A stretch of 36,898 bases of DNA from Streptomyces sp. JHA26 (lineage in GTDB: Bacteria; Actinomycetota; Actinomycetes; Streptomycetales; Streptomycetaceae), in the NCBI RefSeq assembly GCF_002005565.1, contig NZ_BDJC01000065.1, positions 1-36,898 of the forward strand. The letters are read 5' to 3'. The notes beneath the pieces were generated by a model, which made no database searches, was not told the DNA's origin, and saw only the letters and a program-made list of their open reading frames with translations. The translations under genes and the position numbers were made by a program. This document shows, piece after piece, positions 23,032 to 29,390 of this stretch (positions are counted from its first letter, which is position 1; every line of letters starts with the position of its first letter).

Positions 23032-23784
23032 TCAGATCTCGTACACCGCGCCCGGTGCCGCCACGTCCACCGGGCCGTCGTAGACCTCGCGGGCGTCGGC
23101 CAGGTTGATCCGCGGGTCGGTCCACGGCGGGATGTGGGTGAGGACCAGGCGGCGGGCGCCGGCCCGGCTCGCGCTCTGTCCCGCCTCGCGGCCGTTGAGG
23201 TGCAGGTCGGGGATGTTCTCCTTGCCGTGGGTGAAGGCGGCCTCGCACAGGAACAGGTCGGTGTCCCGGGCGAGTTCGTCCAGCACGGGGGTGGCGCCGG
23301 TGTCGCCGGAGTACGTCAGCGACCGGCCGCCGTGCTCGACGCGGATGGCGTAGGCCTCCACGGGGTGGGCGACGCGCTCGGTGTGCACGGTGAAGGGACC
23401 GACCTCGAAGGTGGAGGGCTTGACCGTGTGGAAGTCGAAGACCTCGCTCATGGAGGACGCGGAGGGCGTGTCGGCGTAGGCGGTGGTCAGCCGGTGCTCG
23501 GTGCCCTCGGGTCCGTAGACGGGGAGGGGGTCGCAGCGGCCGCCGTCGTGCCGGTAGTAGCGCGCCACGAAGTAGGCGCACATGTCGATGCAGTGGTCGG
23601 CGTGCAGGTGGCTGAGGAAGATCGCGTCGAGGTCGTAGAGACCGCAGTGGCGCTGCAGCTCGCCGAGGGCGCCGTTGCCCAGGTCGAGGAGCAGCCGGAA
23701 GCCGTCGGCCTCGACGAGGTAGCTCGAGCAGGCCGATTCCGCGGACGGGAACGACCCCGAGCAGCCGACGACGGTGAGCTTCAT
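23032..23784 (-). CDS. MBL-fold metallo-hydrolase, Rv1339-like (candidate cyclic-nucleotide phosphodiesterase)
   Basis: This 250-residue metallo-beta-lactamase-fold enzyme has the metal motif H59-L-H-A-D63-H64, further ligands in VAHPVEAY, YSGDTG (Asp) and LTHIPPWT, and a conserved DLHLNGREAG block. By recall it matches M. tuberculosis Rv1339 throughout (CSGS start, LSHLHADHC, YSGDTG, DxFLCEA, THIxPWT). Rv1339 was reported as an atypical class II cAMP phosphodiesterase, so this may degrade cAMP. The gene occupies the equivalent position between rph and cysM. The ATG has GGAGG 10 nt upstream. RNase-Z-like activity is the main alternative. Confidence 0.85.
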   Translation of the reverse strand: MKLTVVGCSGSFPSAESACSSYLVEADGFRLLLDLGNGALGELQRHCGLYDLDAIFLSHLHADHCIDMCAYFVARYYRHDGGRCDPLPVYGPEGTEHRLTTAYADTPSASSMSEVFDFHTVKPSTFEVGPFTVHTERVAHPVEAYAIRVEHGGRSLTYSGDTGATPVLDELARDTDLFLCEAAFTHGKENIPDLHLNGREAGQSASRAGARRLVLTHIPPWTDPRINLADAREVYDGPVDVAAPGAVYEI

Positions 23785-23975
23785 GAAGCAGAAACCTCCG
23801 CTGGCGGGTAGAGGGAGACGGGGGTCGTGCGGTCCGTCGAGCGTAAGGCGCAAAACCTTCGGTCGCTCCTCCGCCAGGGGCCGTTGTGGGCGAACTCACC
23901 TGTGGTGTCACCGGTTCGGCTGGACGTGGGGCGCGCGGGGCCACCGAGGGGGCGCGCGGCGCGGGTGCACGCCGG

Positions 23976-23981
23976 TAACGT
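23976..23981 (+). promoter_or_regulatory. Probable -10 element of the PemK/MazF-like gene
   Basis: TAACGT, 7 nt before the ATG at 23989, with no ribosome-binding site. This suggests a leaderless transcript. Confidence 0.45.
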
Positions 23982-23988
23982 CGTCGGT

Positions 23989-24447
23989 ATGGACACGTCC
24001 TGGTGGCTCGCGCTCGCGGCGGTGGTGCTCCTCGCGCTCGTCGCCACGGTGGTCGACGGCTGGGGCGCCGGGCGGCGGCGGCCCGCGGGCAGCCGGCGTC
24101 CGCCGGGGCGCCCCCGGGGTCCGCGGGGGCGGGCGGTGCGGCCGCGGCCGGCGGAGATCTGGTGGGCGAAGGTGCCCTACGAGGACGTTCCGGGGGCGAA
24201 GGACCGGCCGTGCCTGGTGATCGCGGTGCGCGGGCGGCGGGTGCTGGTCGCCAAGATCACCAGCCGTTACCGGGAGGACCGGGCCGGGGTGATCACGCTG
24301 CCGCCGGGGGCCGTCGGCGACGGGCGGGGCCGGACGAGTTTCCTGGAGACGGACGAGCTGCGCCAGGTGCCGGTGGGCGACTTCCGGCGCCGGGTGGGCG
24401 AGGTGGACCCGGCCCTGTGGGACCAGGTGCGCCACCTCGCCCGGTGA
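23989..24447 (+). CDS. Membrane-tethered PemK/MazF-like protein, no antitoxin seen
   Basis: This 152-residue protein has an N-terminal transmembrane segment (residues about 5-23, WLALAAVVLLALVATVVDG), a very basic Arg/Pro/Gly linker (25-50), and a CcdB/PemK-fold domain (about 52-152). The domain shows GEIWW-like PAEIWWAKVPY, then PCLVIAVRGRRVLVAKITSRY, FLETDELRQVP and VGEVDPALWDQVRHL, as in MazF/PemK endoribonucleases. No antitoxin gene adjoins it, and the membrane anchor is unusual. It may be a domesticated or non-toxic relative. It is convergent with cysM (4-nt gap) and sits where M. tuberculosis has a rhomboid gene and murI. Confidence 0.8.
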   Translation: MDTSWWLALAAVVLLALVATVVDGWGAGRRRPAGSRRPPGRPRGPRGRAVRPRPAEIWWAKVPYEDVPGAKDRPCLVIAVRGRRVLVAKITSRYREDRAGVITLPPGAVGDGRGRTSFLETDELRQVPVGDFRRRVGEVDPALWDQVRHLAR

Positions 24448-24451
24448 GGCG

Positions 24452-25402
24452 TCAGGCCCAGAGCTGGCCGTGCAGCGTCTCGATGGCCTCCTCGGTGGTG
24501 GCCGCCGTGTAGACGCCGGTGGAGAGGTACTTCCAGCCGCCGTCGGCGACGACGAACACGATGTCCGCGCTCTCCCCCGCCTTGACCGCCTTCTTCCCGA
24601 CGCCGATGGCGGCGTGCAGGGCGGCGCCGGTGGAGACGCCCGCGAAGATGCCCTCCTGCTGGAGGAGTTCGCGGGTGCGGGTGACCGCGTCGGCCGAGCC
24701 CACCGAGAAGCGGGTGGTGAGCACGGAGGCGTCGTACAGCTCGGGGACGAAGCCCTCGTCGAGGTTGCGCAGGCCGTAGACCAGGTCGTCGTAGCGCGGC
24801 TCGGCGGCGACGATCTTCACGTCGGGCTTGTGCTCGCGCAGGTAGCGGCCGACGCCCATCAGCGTCCCCGTCGTGCCCAGTCCCGCCACGAAGTGGGTGA
24901 CCGAGGGCAGGTCGGCGAGGATCTCGGGGCCGGTGCCGGCGTAGTGGGCGCCGGCGTTGTCCGGGTTGCCGTACTGGTAGAGCATCACCCAGTCGGGGTG
25001 CTCGGCGGAGAGTTCCTTGGCGACCCGTACGGCGGTGTTGGAGCCGCCCGCGGCCGGGGAGGAGATGATCTCCGCGCCCCACATGGCGAGCAGGTCCCGG
25101 CGTTCCTGGGAGGTGTTCTCGGGCATCACGCAGACGATGCGGTAGCCCTTGAGCTTGGCGGCCATGGCCAGGGAGATGCCGGTGTTGCCGGAGGTGGGCT
25201 CGAGGATGGTGCAGCCGGGGGTGAGCCGGCCGTCCTTCTCCGCCTGCTCGATCATGTGCAGGGCGGGGCGGTCCTTGATCGAGCCGGTCGGGTTGCGGTC
25301 CTCCAGCTTGGCCCAGATGCGGACGTCGTCGGACGGCGACAGCCGCGGCAGGCGCACCAGGGGGGTGTTGCCCACCGCGGCCAGCGGGGAGTCGTACCGC
25401 AT
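24452..25402 (-). CDS. cysM: O-phosphoserine sulfhydrylase CysM (CysO-thiocarboxylate dependent)
   Basis: This 316-residue PLP enzyme matches M. tuberculosis CysM along its whole length: RIWAKLEDRNPTGSIKDRPA with PLP Lys43, EPTSGNTG (68-75), GLGTTGTLMG (phosphate cradle) and AAEPRY with Arg203, the position equivalent to the O-phosphoserine-selective Arg220 of Mtb CysM. The product ends in GQLWA, as in Mtb. It makes the CysO-cysteine adduct from O-phosphoserine and thiocarboxylated CysO. The ATG at 25402 is 5 nt after the cysO stop with no separate ribosome-binding site, so its translation is probably coupled. Confidence 0.95.
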   Translation of the reverse strand: MRYDSPLAAVGNTPLVRLPRLSPSDDVRIWAKLEDRNPTGSIKDRPALHMIEQAEKDGRLTPGCTILEPTSGNTGISLAMAAKLKGYRIVCVMPENTSQERRDLLAMWGAEIISSPAAGGSNTAVRVAKELSAEHPDWVMLYQYGNPDNAGAHYAGTGPEILADLPSVTHFVAGLGTTGTLMGVGRYLREHKPDVKIVAAEPRYDDLVYGLRNLDEGFVPELYDASVLTTRFSVGSADAVTRTRELLQQEGIFAGVSTGAALHAAIGVGKKAVKAGESADIVFVVADGGWKYLSTGVYTAATTEEAIETLHGQLWA

Positions 25403-25407
25403 GCCGA

Positions 25408-25695
25408 TCAGGCCATACCGCCGGCGACGGCCGGCAGGATCGTGATGCTGTCGCCGTCGGCGAGCTTGGTGTCGATGCCGTCGAGGAAGCGGACGTCCTC
25501 GTCGTTCAGGTAGACGTTGACGAAGCGGCGCAGCTGGTCGCCGTTCGCCTTGTCGATGAGTCGGTCCTGGATGCCCGCGTGCCGGGTCTCGAGGTCGGCG
25601 AAGAGCTCGGCGAGGGTGTCCCCGTTGCCCTCCACCGCCTTCTGGCCGTCGGTGTACTGGCGGAGGATGGTCGGGATGCGGACCTCGATGGCCAT
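25408..25695 (-). CDS. cysO: Sulfur-carrier protein CysO with -MA extension
   Basis: This 95-residue ThiS/MoaD-fold protein is very similar to M. tuberculosis CysO (IPTILR start, RFVN-x-Y-x-NDEDVRF, DGDS-x-TILPAVAGG). It carries sulfur as a C-terminal thiocarboxylate and delivers it to CysM. The reading frame continues two codons past Gly92-Gly93 (Met-Ala), so the carrier cannot be adenylated until those residues are removed, presumably by the JAMM peptidase encoded upstream. AGGAG lies 9 nt before the ATG. It forms an operon with cysM, preceded by a leader peptide. Confidence 0.95.
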   Translation of the reverse strand: MAIEVRIPTILRQYTDGQKAVEGNGDTLAELFADLETRHAGIQDRLIDKANGDQLRRFVNVYLNDEDVRFLDGIDTKLADGDSITILPAVAGGMA

Positions 25696-25795
25696 GGCTG
25701 AGGGCTCCTGTCGGAAGGTGTCGTGGGTTCGGTGGGGCGCGCGGCGGCACGCGGCGGCCCGCCGCGGCTCACGGCCGTACGGCGGCAGCGGAAGA
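25696..25795 (-). promoter_or_regulatory. Putative attenuator between leader peptide and cysO
   Basis: 100-nt leader segment downstream of the leader peptide. A 7-bp G/C hairpin CGCGGCG/CGCCGCG lies at 25750-25766, and a GGCGGC block at 25781-25786 could pair with one of its arms instead, giving mutually exclusive structures. It also contains the cysO ribosome-binding site. Attenuation is inference from this layout. Confidence 0.5.
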
Positions 25796-25891
25796 TCAAC
25801 AGATGGCGCTGTTCAGCCTGCACAGGTCGACGTGCAGCCGCGCCACGAGCAGCGTGCCCGGCGCCTTTTCGCTCACGTCGAGAAGAACCAT
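25796..25891 (-). CDS. 31-residue cysteine-type leader peptide upstream of cysO
   Basis: The small protein begins MVLLDVSEKAPG and ends LLVARLHVDLCRLNSAIC. It matches the pattern of actinobacterial putative leader peptides (R-x-H-x-D-L-x-R-x-x-S-A-x-C) that precede sulfur-assimilation genes. It has Cys codons at positions 24 and 31, the last being the final codon before TGA. A TACGAT element ends 6 nt before the ATG, so its mRNA is probably leaderless. It sits 100 nt before cysO, so a ribosome stalling at Cys codons would control cysO-cysM expression. It is too short for ordinary gene finders. Confidence 0.78.
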   Translation of the reverse strand: MVLLDVSEKAPGTLLVARLHVDLCRLNSAIC

Positions 25892-25897
25892 GGGTTC

Positions 25898-25903
25898 ATC
25901 GTA
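25898..25903 (-). promoter_or_regulatory. Probable -10 of the leader-cysO-cysM operon
   Basis: TACGAT on the minus strand, 6 nt before the leader peptide ATG. This spacing places transcription initiation at the start codon. Confidence 0.55.
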
Positions 25904-25970
25904 TCGATTCCCGGTCCGGCTTCCGGAGTGTGATCTCATGCTTCGGACGCTTTCCGTCCGCTGTGCGAGA

Positions 25971-26393
25971 TCAGTACGCCTCCACCACCTTGACCTCCTC
26001 TTCCGTGACCTCGCCGTCCACGATCCGGAAGGAGCGGAACTGGAACTCGCCGAGGCCGTCGGTGTCGGCGGTGGAGACGAGGACGTAGTGGGCGCCGGGC
26101 TCGTTGGCGTAGCTGATGTCGGTGCGGGAGGGGTACGCCTCGGTGGCCGTGTGGGAGTGATAGATGATCACCGGCTCCTCGTCGCGGTCGTCCATCTCGC
26201 GGTAGAGCTTGAGGAGGTCGCCCGAGTCGAACTCGTAGAAGGTGGGCGACATGGCCGCGTTCAGCATGGGGATGAAGCGCTCGGCGCGGTCCGAGCCGGC
26301 CGGTCCCGCGACGACGCCGCACGCCTCGTCGGGGTGGTCCTTGCGGGCGTGGGCGACGATCTGGTCGTGGAGGGCCTGGGTGAGGGTCAGCAT
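25971..26393 (-). CDS. mec: JAMM/MPN metallopeptidase Mec (CysO-cysteine hydrolase)
   Basis: This 140-residue JAMM-domain zinc peptidase has the complete motif: Glu23 (PDEACGVVAG), then H79-S-H81, seven residues, Ser89, two residues, Asp92. In M. tuberculosis Mec+ (Rv1334) releases cysteine from the CysO-cysteine adduct. Here it may also remove the Met-Ala tail of CysO. It is followed by the cysO leader peptide and then cysO-cysM, so the pathway order is conserved but mec has its own transcript start. The ATG at 26393 lies 7 nt after TATCCT with no ribosome-binding site. A longer upstream frame runs through the terminator and is rejected. Confidence 0.93.
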   Translation of the reverse strand: MLTLTQALHDQIVAHARKDHPDEACGVVAGPAGSDRAERFIPMLNAAMSPTFYEFDSGDLLKLYREMDDRDEEPVIIYHSHTATEAYPSRTDISYANEPGAHYVLVSTADTDGLGEFQFRSFRIVDGEVTEEEVKVVEAY

Positions 26394-26400
26394 GTCCGTC

Positions 26401-26406
26401 AGGATA
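26401..26406 (-). promoter_or_regulatory. Probable -10 of mec (leaderless)
   Basis: TATCCT on the minus strand followed by 7 nt and the mec ATG. It lies immediately after the permease terminator hairpin. Confidence 0.55.
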
Positions 26407-26413
26407 AGCAGAA

Positions 26414-26450
26414 GGGCCGTTCCGTACCGAGGGATGGTACGGAACGGCCC
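26414..26450 (-). terminator. Terminator of the amino-acid permease gene
   Basis: Perfect 15-bp stem GGGCCGTTCCGTACC / GGTACGGAACGGCCC with a 7-nt loop, then TTCTGCTTAT on the minus strand. Confidence 0.88.
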
Positions 26451-26528
26451 ATATGCCGGACGTCCTGAGCGGCGGCCGCCGTGGGGCGCCACGAGAGCTC
26501 CCGGCGGCCGGACGTCCCGGTGGGTGCG

Positions 26529-27956
26529 TCAGCGCCTGGCGAAGGCCGCGGCCTGCGGGTTGCGGCGCTTGAGCACCAGGTAGGACACCAGGAGGAGCAG
26601 GCCCCACAGCGGGGCGCAGTACAGCGAGATGCGGGCGTCCTTGTCGACGCCCATCAGCACGATCACCATGCCGATGAAGGCGAGCGCGAACCAGCTGGTG
26701 AGCGGGGCGCCCGGGGCGCGGAAGTCCGAGCGGGGCAGTTCGCCGCGGTCGGACCTGGCGCGGTAGCGGATCTGGGAGATCAGGATCATGATCCAGGCCC
26801 ACATGCCGGAGATGGTGGCGAAGGAGACGACGTAGTCGAACGCCTTGCCCGGCCACTGGTAGTTGATCCAGACGCCGACCATCATCAGCGCGGCGGAGAA
26901 CGTCGTGCCGACGAGCGGGGTGCCGCTGCGGGTCAGCTTGGTGAAGAGCTTCGGGCCCTGGCCGTTGAGCGCCAGGTCGCGCAGCATGCGGCCGGTGGAG
27001 TACATGCCGGAGTTGCAGGAGGACAGCGCGGCCGTCAGGACGACGAAGTTGACGATGCCCGCGCCGGCGGCCAGGCCCATCTTCTCGAAGGCGGCGACGA
27101 AGGGGCTGACGCCCGGCTGGAAGTGCGTCCACGGCACGACCGACAGGATCATGATCAGCGCGCCGACGTAGAAGACGGCGATGCGCCACGGCACGGTGTT
27201 GATCGCGCGGGGCAGGACCGTCTTCGGGTCCTTGGACTCGCCCGCGGTGACGCCGACCAGTTCGACGGCGAGGAAGGCGAACATGACCATCTGCAGGGTC
27301 ATCAGGCTGCTGCCGACGCCGTTGGGGAAGAAGCCGCCGTCGTTCCACAGGTGGGAGACGGAGGCGGTCTCGCCTGCGTCGGAGAAGCCGATCGTCAGGA
27401 CGCCGACGCAGATGAGGATCATGCCGATGATCGCGGTGACCTTGACCATCGAGAACCAGAACTCCAGCTCACCGAAGAGCTTCACGGAGATGAGGTTCGC
27501 GCCGTACAGGACGATCGTGAAGACCAGCGCGGACACCCATTGCGGGATGTCCCACCAGTACGTCATGTAGGCCGCCGCGGCGGTGACCTCGGTGATGCCG
27601 GTGACGACCCAGAACAGCCAGTACGTCCAGCCGGTCACGAACCCGGCGAAGGGGCCGATGAACTCGCGGGCGTACTCCGAGAAGGAGCCGGACACCGGGC
27701 GGTACATCAGCAGCTCGCCGAGCGCCCGCATGATGAGGAAGATGACCAGGCCCGCGATGGCGTAGGCCAGGATCAGGCTGGGGCCGGCCTTGGAGATGCC
27801 CTTGCCCGCGCCGAGGAACAGGCCGGTGCCGATGGCACCGCCGATGGCGATCATCTGGATCTGCCGGGCGCCGAGCCCGCGCTGGTAGCCCTCGCCGCCC
27901 TCGTGCTCTGCGGCCTCGTTGCCGTCGTGATGCTGGTCGACCTGCGCAGAGGTCAT
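26529..27956 (-). CDS. Amino-acid permease (APC superfamily, AAT family)
   Basis: This protein of about 475 residues has 12 predicted transmembrane helices. The N-terminus is charged and His/Glu-rich, followed by RGLGARQIQMIAIGGAIGTGLFLGAG, the classic AAT signature with the GAIGTG substrate-binding loop in TM1. RALGELLMYRPVSGSFSEYA and the ELVGVTAGESKDP motif also support it. It is an H+-coupled amino-acid importer; relatives carry GABA, aromatic, Lys, Pro and similar substrates, and the substrate here is not resolved. The ATG at 27956 was preferred; an ATG at 27977 adds seven residues and has a poorer ribosome-binding site. It has its own terminator and interrupts the mec-DUF2017 neighbourhood. 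Confidence 0.9.
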   Translation of the reverse strand: MTSAQVDQHHDGNEAAEHEGGEGYQRGLGARQIQMIAIGGAIGTGLFLGAGKGISKAGPSLILAYAIAGLVIFLIMRALGELLMYRPVSGSFSEYAREFIGPFAGFVTGWTYWLFWVVTGITEVTAAAAYMTYWWDIPQWVSALVFTIVLYGANLISVKLFGELEFWFSMVKVTAIIGMILICVGVLTIGFSDAGETASVSHLWNDGGFFPNGVGSSLMTLQMVMFAFLAVELVGVTAGESKDPKTVLPRAINTVPWRIAVFYVGALIMILSVVPWTHFQPGVSPFVAAFEKMGLAAGAGIVNFVVLTAALSSCNSGMYSTGRMLRDLALNGQGPKLFTKLTRSGTPLVGTTFSAALMMVGVWINYQWPGKAFDYVVSFATISGMWAWIMILISQIRYRARSDRGELPRSDFRAPGAPLTSWFALAFIGMVIVLMGVDKDARISLYCAPLWGLLLLVSYLVLKRRNPQAAAFARR

Positions 27957-28325
27957 GAGTGGTGCGCCTTTCTCCATGCCGACCCGGGCCTTGAGTCGGC
28001 CGCGGATCGGGTCTCGATCCCCCCGGATGATGGAGCTGAGCGGGCTTCACGGCCCGCTCGTGCCTGGCCGGCGGTCGCCGGCTCGGTGGCGCACCCGGTC
28101 GAACATACGGGTGGTGTTCGCCGGGCGGTCGTGAAGATTTATCACGGCCGCAACAGAGATCACAGGTGCACCCTGTGACGCATCCCACAAGAAGAAGTGG
28201 ACAAAAGCCACCTGAACGGTGCAGAAGAGGGCACCGATTTCACAGGATCGTTATGCGGACGTGAACGCCCTCTGAGCGGACGTCCACATCGGGCACCCCC
28301 GGTTTCCGGGACGATCCCGGACGGG
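27957..28325. promoter_or_regulatory. Permease upstream region with palindrome
   Basis: 369 bp without a gene between the permease and DUF2017 genes. It contains TCACAGG-N5-CCTGTGA at 28160-28178, a candidate operator, and an A/T-rich GATTTATCA stretch near 28135-28143 that could hold a minus-strand -10. No other gene or hairpin was seen. Confidence 0.45.
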
Positions 28326-28934
28326 TCAGGGCATCAGGGTGGTGACGAGCGTCTCCTGCAGGCCGCCCAGCCACAGGTACGCCATCACCATCGGCTTGCG
28401 CGGGTCCTCGTCGGGCAGCCGGTAGAGCAGGTCGGAGTCGTCCTCGTCGGTGATCTCCAGCCGGGAGCCGATCGCGAGACGCAGGTCGTTCAGGGTGCTC
28501 AGCCACTGCCGGGACTCGTCCGGCGACAGCTTCAGCACCGCACCGTCCCCGCCCGCCGACGCCGACGCCAGGGCGTCCAGGGCGCGGACCACCGCGAGCG
28601 CGTTCTCGCGCTTGCCGGCCCGCAGGTCGTTCTCGGTGTAGCGGCGGAACTCGGCGGAGTGCGCCCGCTGCTCCTCGGCCTCCTTCGCCCGCGGAGCGCC
28701 CTCGGGGTCGACGTAGGCGTCCGGGAACAGGCGGCGCAGCACCGGGTCGGAGGGCGGCTCGCTGGGGCCGTCGGCGAAGAGCTCGGCGAGCGGGTCGTCG
28801 GAGGCGTTCTCCGCGGGGCCGGGGCCGATCAGCTCCAGGAGCTGCACGGCGAGCGAGCGGATGATGGAGATCTCGACGTCGTCGAGGGCGACGGCCGCGC
28901 CGCCGCCGGGGAGCGGTTCGAACTGTCCTGGCAT
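28326..28934 (-). CDS. DUF2017 family protein
   Basis: This 202-residue DUF2017 actinobacterial protein begins MPGQFEPLPGGGAAVALDD, and contains VEISIIRSLAVQLLELIGP (about 20-39), DPVLRRLFPDAY and FRRYTENDLRAGKRENALAVV. The remainder is an acidic helical region. Its function is unknown, but it is always beside clpS, as Rv1332 beside Rv1331 in M. tuberculosis, which suggests a role linked to ClpS or Clp proteolysis. It lies 41 nt downstream of clpS on the same strand. An ATG overlapping the clpS stop leads to a stop after 11 codons, so the ATG at 28934 is used. Confidence 0.88.
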   Translation of the reverse strand: MPGQFEPLPGGGAAVALDDVEISIIRSLAVQLLELIGPGPAENASDDPLAELFADGPSEPPSDPVLRRLFPDAYVDPEGAPRAKEAEEQRAHSAEFRRYTENDLRAGKRENALAVVRALDALASASAGGDGAVLKLSPDESRQWLSTLNDLRLAIGSRLEITDEDDSDLLYRLPDEDPRKPMVMAYLWLGGLQETLVTTLMP

Positions 28935-28975
28935 GGAGGTGATTCAGCTGCTTCCGTCCTGCGGGCGGGCGTCGG

Positions 28976-29293
28976 TCATTTCCGGTCCTGCTGGAGAGTG
29001 GCCCACAGGCCGTAGCCGTGCATGGCCTGGACGTCCCGTTCCATCTCCTCGCGGCTGCCGCTGGAGACGACCGCCCGGCCCTTGTGGTGGACGTCGAGCA
29101 TGAGCTTGGTGGCCTTGTCCTTCGGGTAGCCGAAGTACGTCTGGAAGACGTAGGTCACGTAGCTCATGAGGTTGACGGGATCGTTGTGCACGATCGTCAC
29201 CCAGGGCACGTCGGGTTCGGGTACGGCGAAGACCTCCTCCGCCGACTCGGTCTTCTCGATCTCCATGGGTGCGGCTGCCGTCACACTGCCCAT
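28976..29293 (-). CDS. clpS: ATP-dependent Clp protease adaptor ClpS
   Basis: This 105-residue protein has an N-terminal flexible acidic extension followed by the ClpS core: PWVTIVHNDPVNLMSYVTYVFQ (N-degron pocket residues N-D and the following helix), KDKATKLMLDVHHKGRAVV (the M-x-V-H-x-x-G motif) and ERDVQAMHGYGLWATLQ. It recognises N-end-rule substrates and hands them to ClpAP or ClpCP. The ATG at 29293 has no strong ribosome-binding site; Met10 (29266) is an alternative start. It is divergent from pncB and upstream of DUF2017, as in M. tuberculosis. Confidence 0.93.
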   Translation of the reverse strand: MGSVTAAAPMEIEKTESAEEVFAVPEPDVPWVTIVHNDPVNLMSYVTYVFQTYFGYPKDKATKLMLDVHHKGRAVVSSGSREEMERDVQAMHGYGLWATLQQDRK

Positions 29294-29355
29294 GCTGCCA
29301 CCACAGGGGGGCGCCCGCACAAACGGGTCTGTGGGCCACGCCACGGAACCACAAA

Positions 29356-29370
29356 TCGTCAGACTGACGA
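29356..29370. promoter_or_regulatory. Palindromic operator over the pncB -35 region
   Basis: TCGTCAG-A-CTGACGA, a perfect 7-bp inverted repeat about a central A. The -35 position expected from TACGAT at 29379-29384 falls at 29356-29361, inside it. A repressor bound here would block pncB. Candidate regulator: an NrtR-type NAD-metabolism repressor (inference). Confidence 0.6.
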
Positions 29371-29378
29371 GATGGGGG

Positions 29379-29384
29379 TACGAT
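29379..29384 (+). promoter_or_regulatory. Probable -10 of pncB (leaderless)
   Basis: TACGAT followed by 6 nt and the pncB ATG, with no ribosome-binding site. Confidence 0.55.
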
Positions 29385-29390
29385 CCTGCC

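Noticed and set aside
23785..23988. Antitoxin gene upstream of the PemK-like gene
   Set aside because: No short frame with a ribosome-binding site and a DNA-binding antitoxin motif was seen; the in-frame upstream extension of the PemK frame is non-coding in character.
28935..28979. Upstream ATG overlapping the clpS stop as start of DUF2017
   Set aside because: It is in frame but reaches a TGA after 11 codons, so it cannot be the start.
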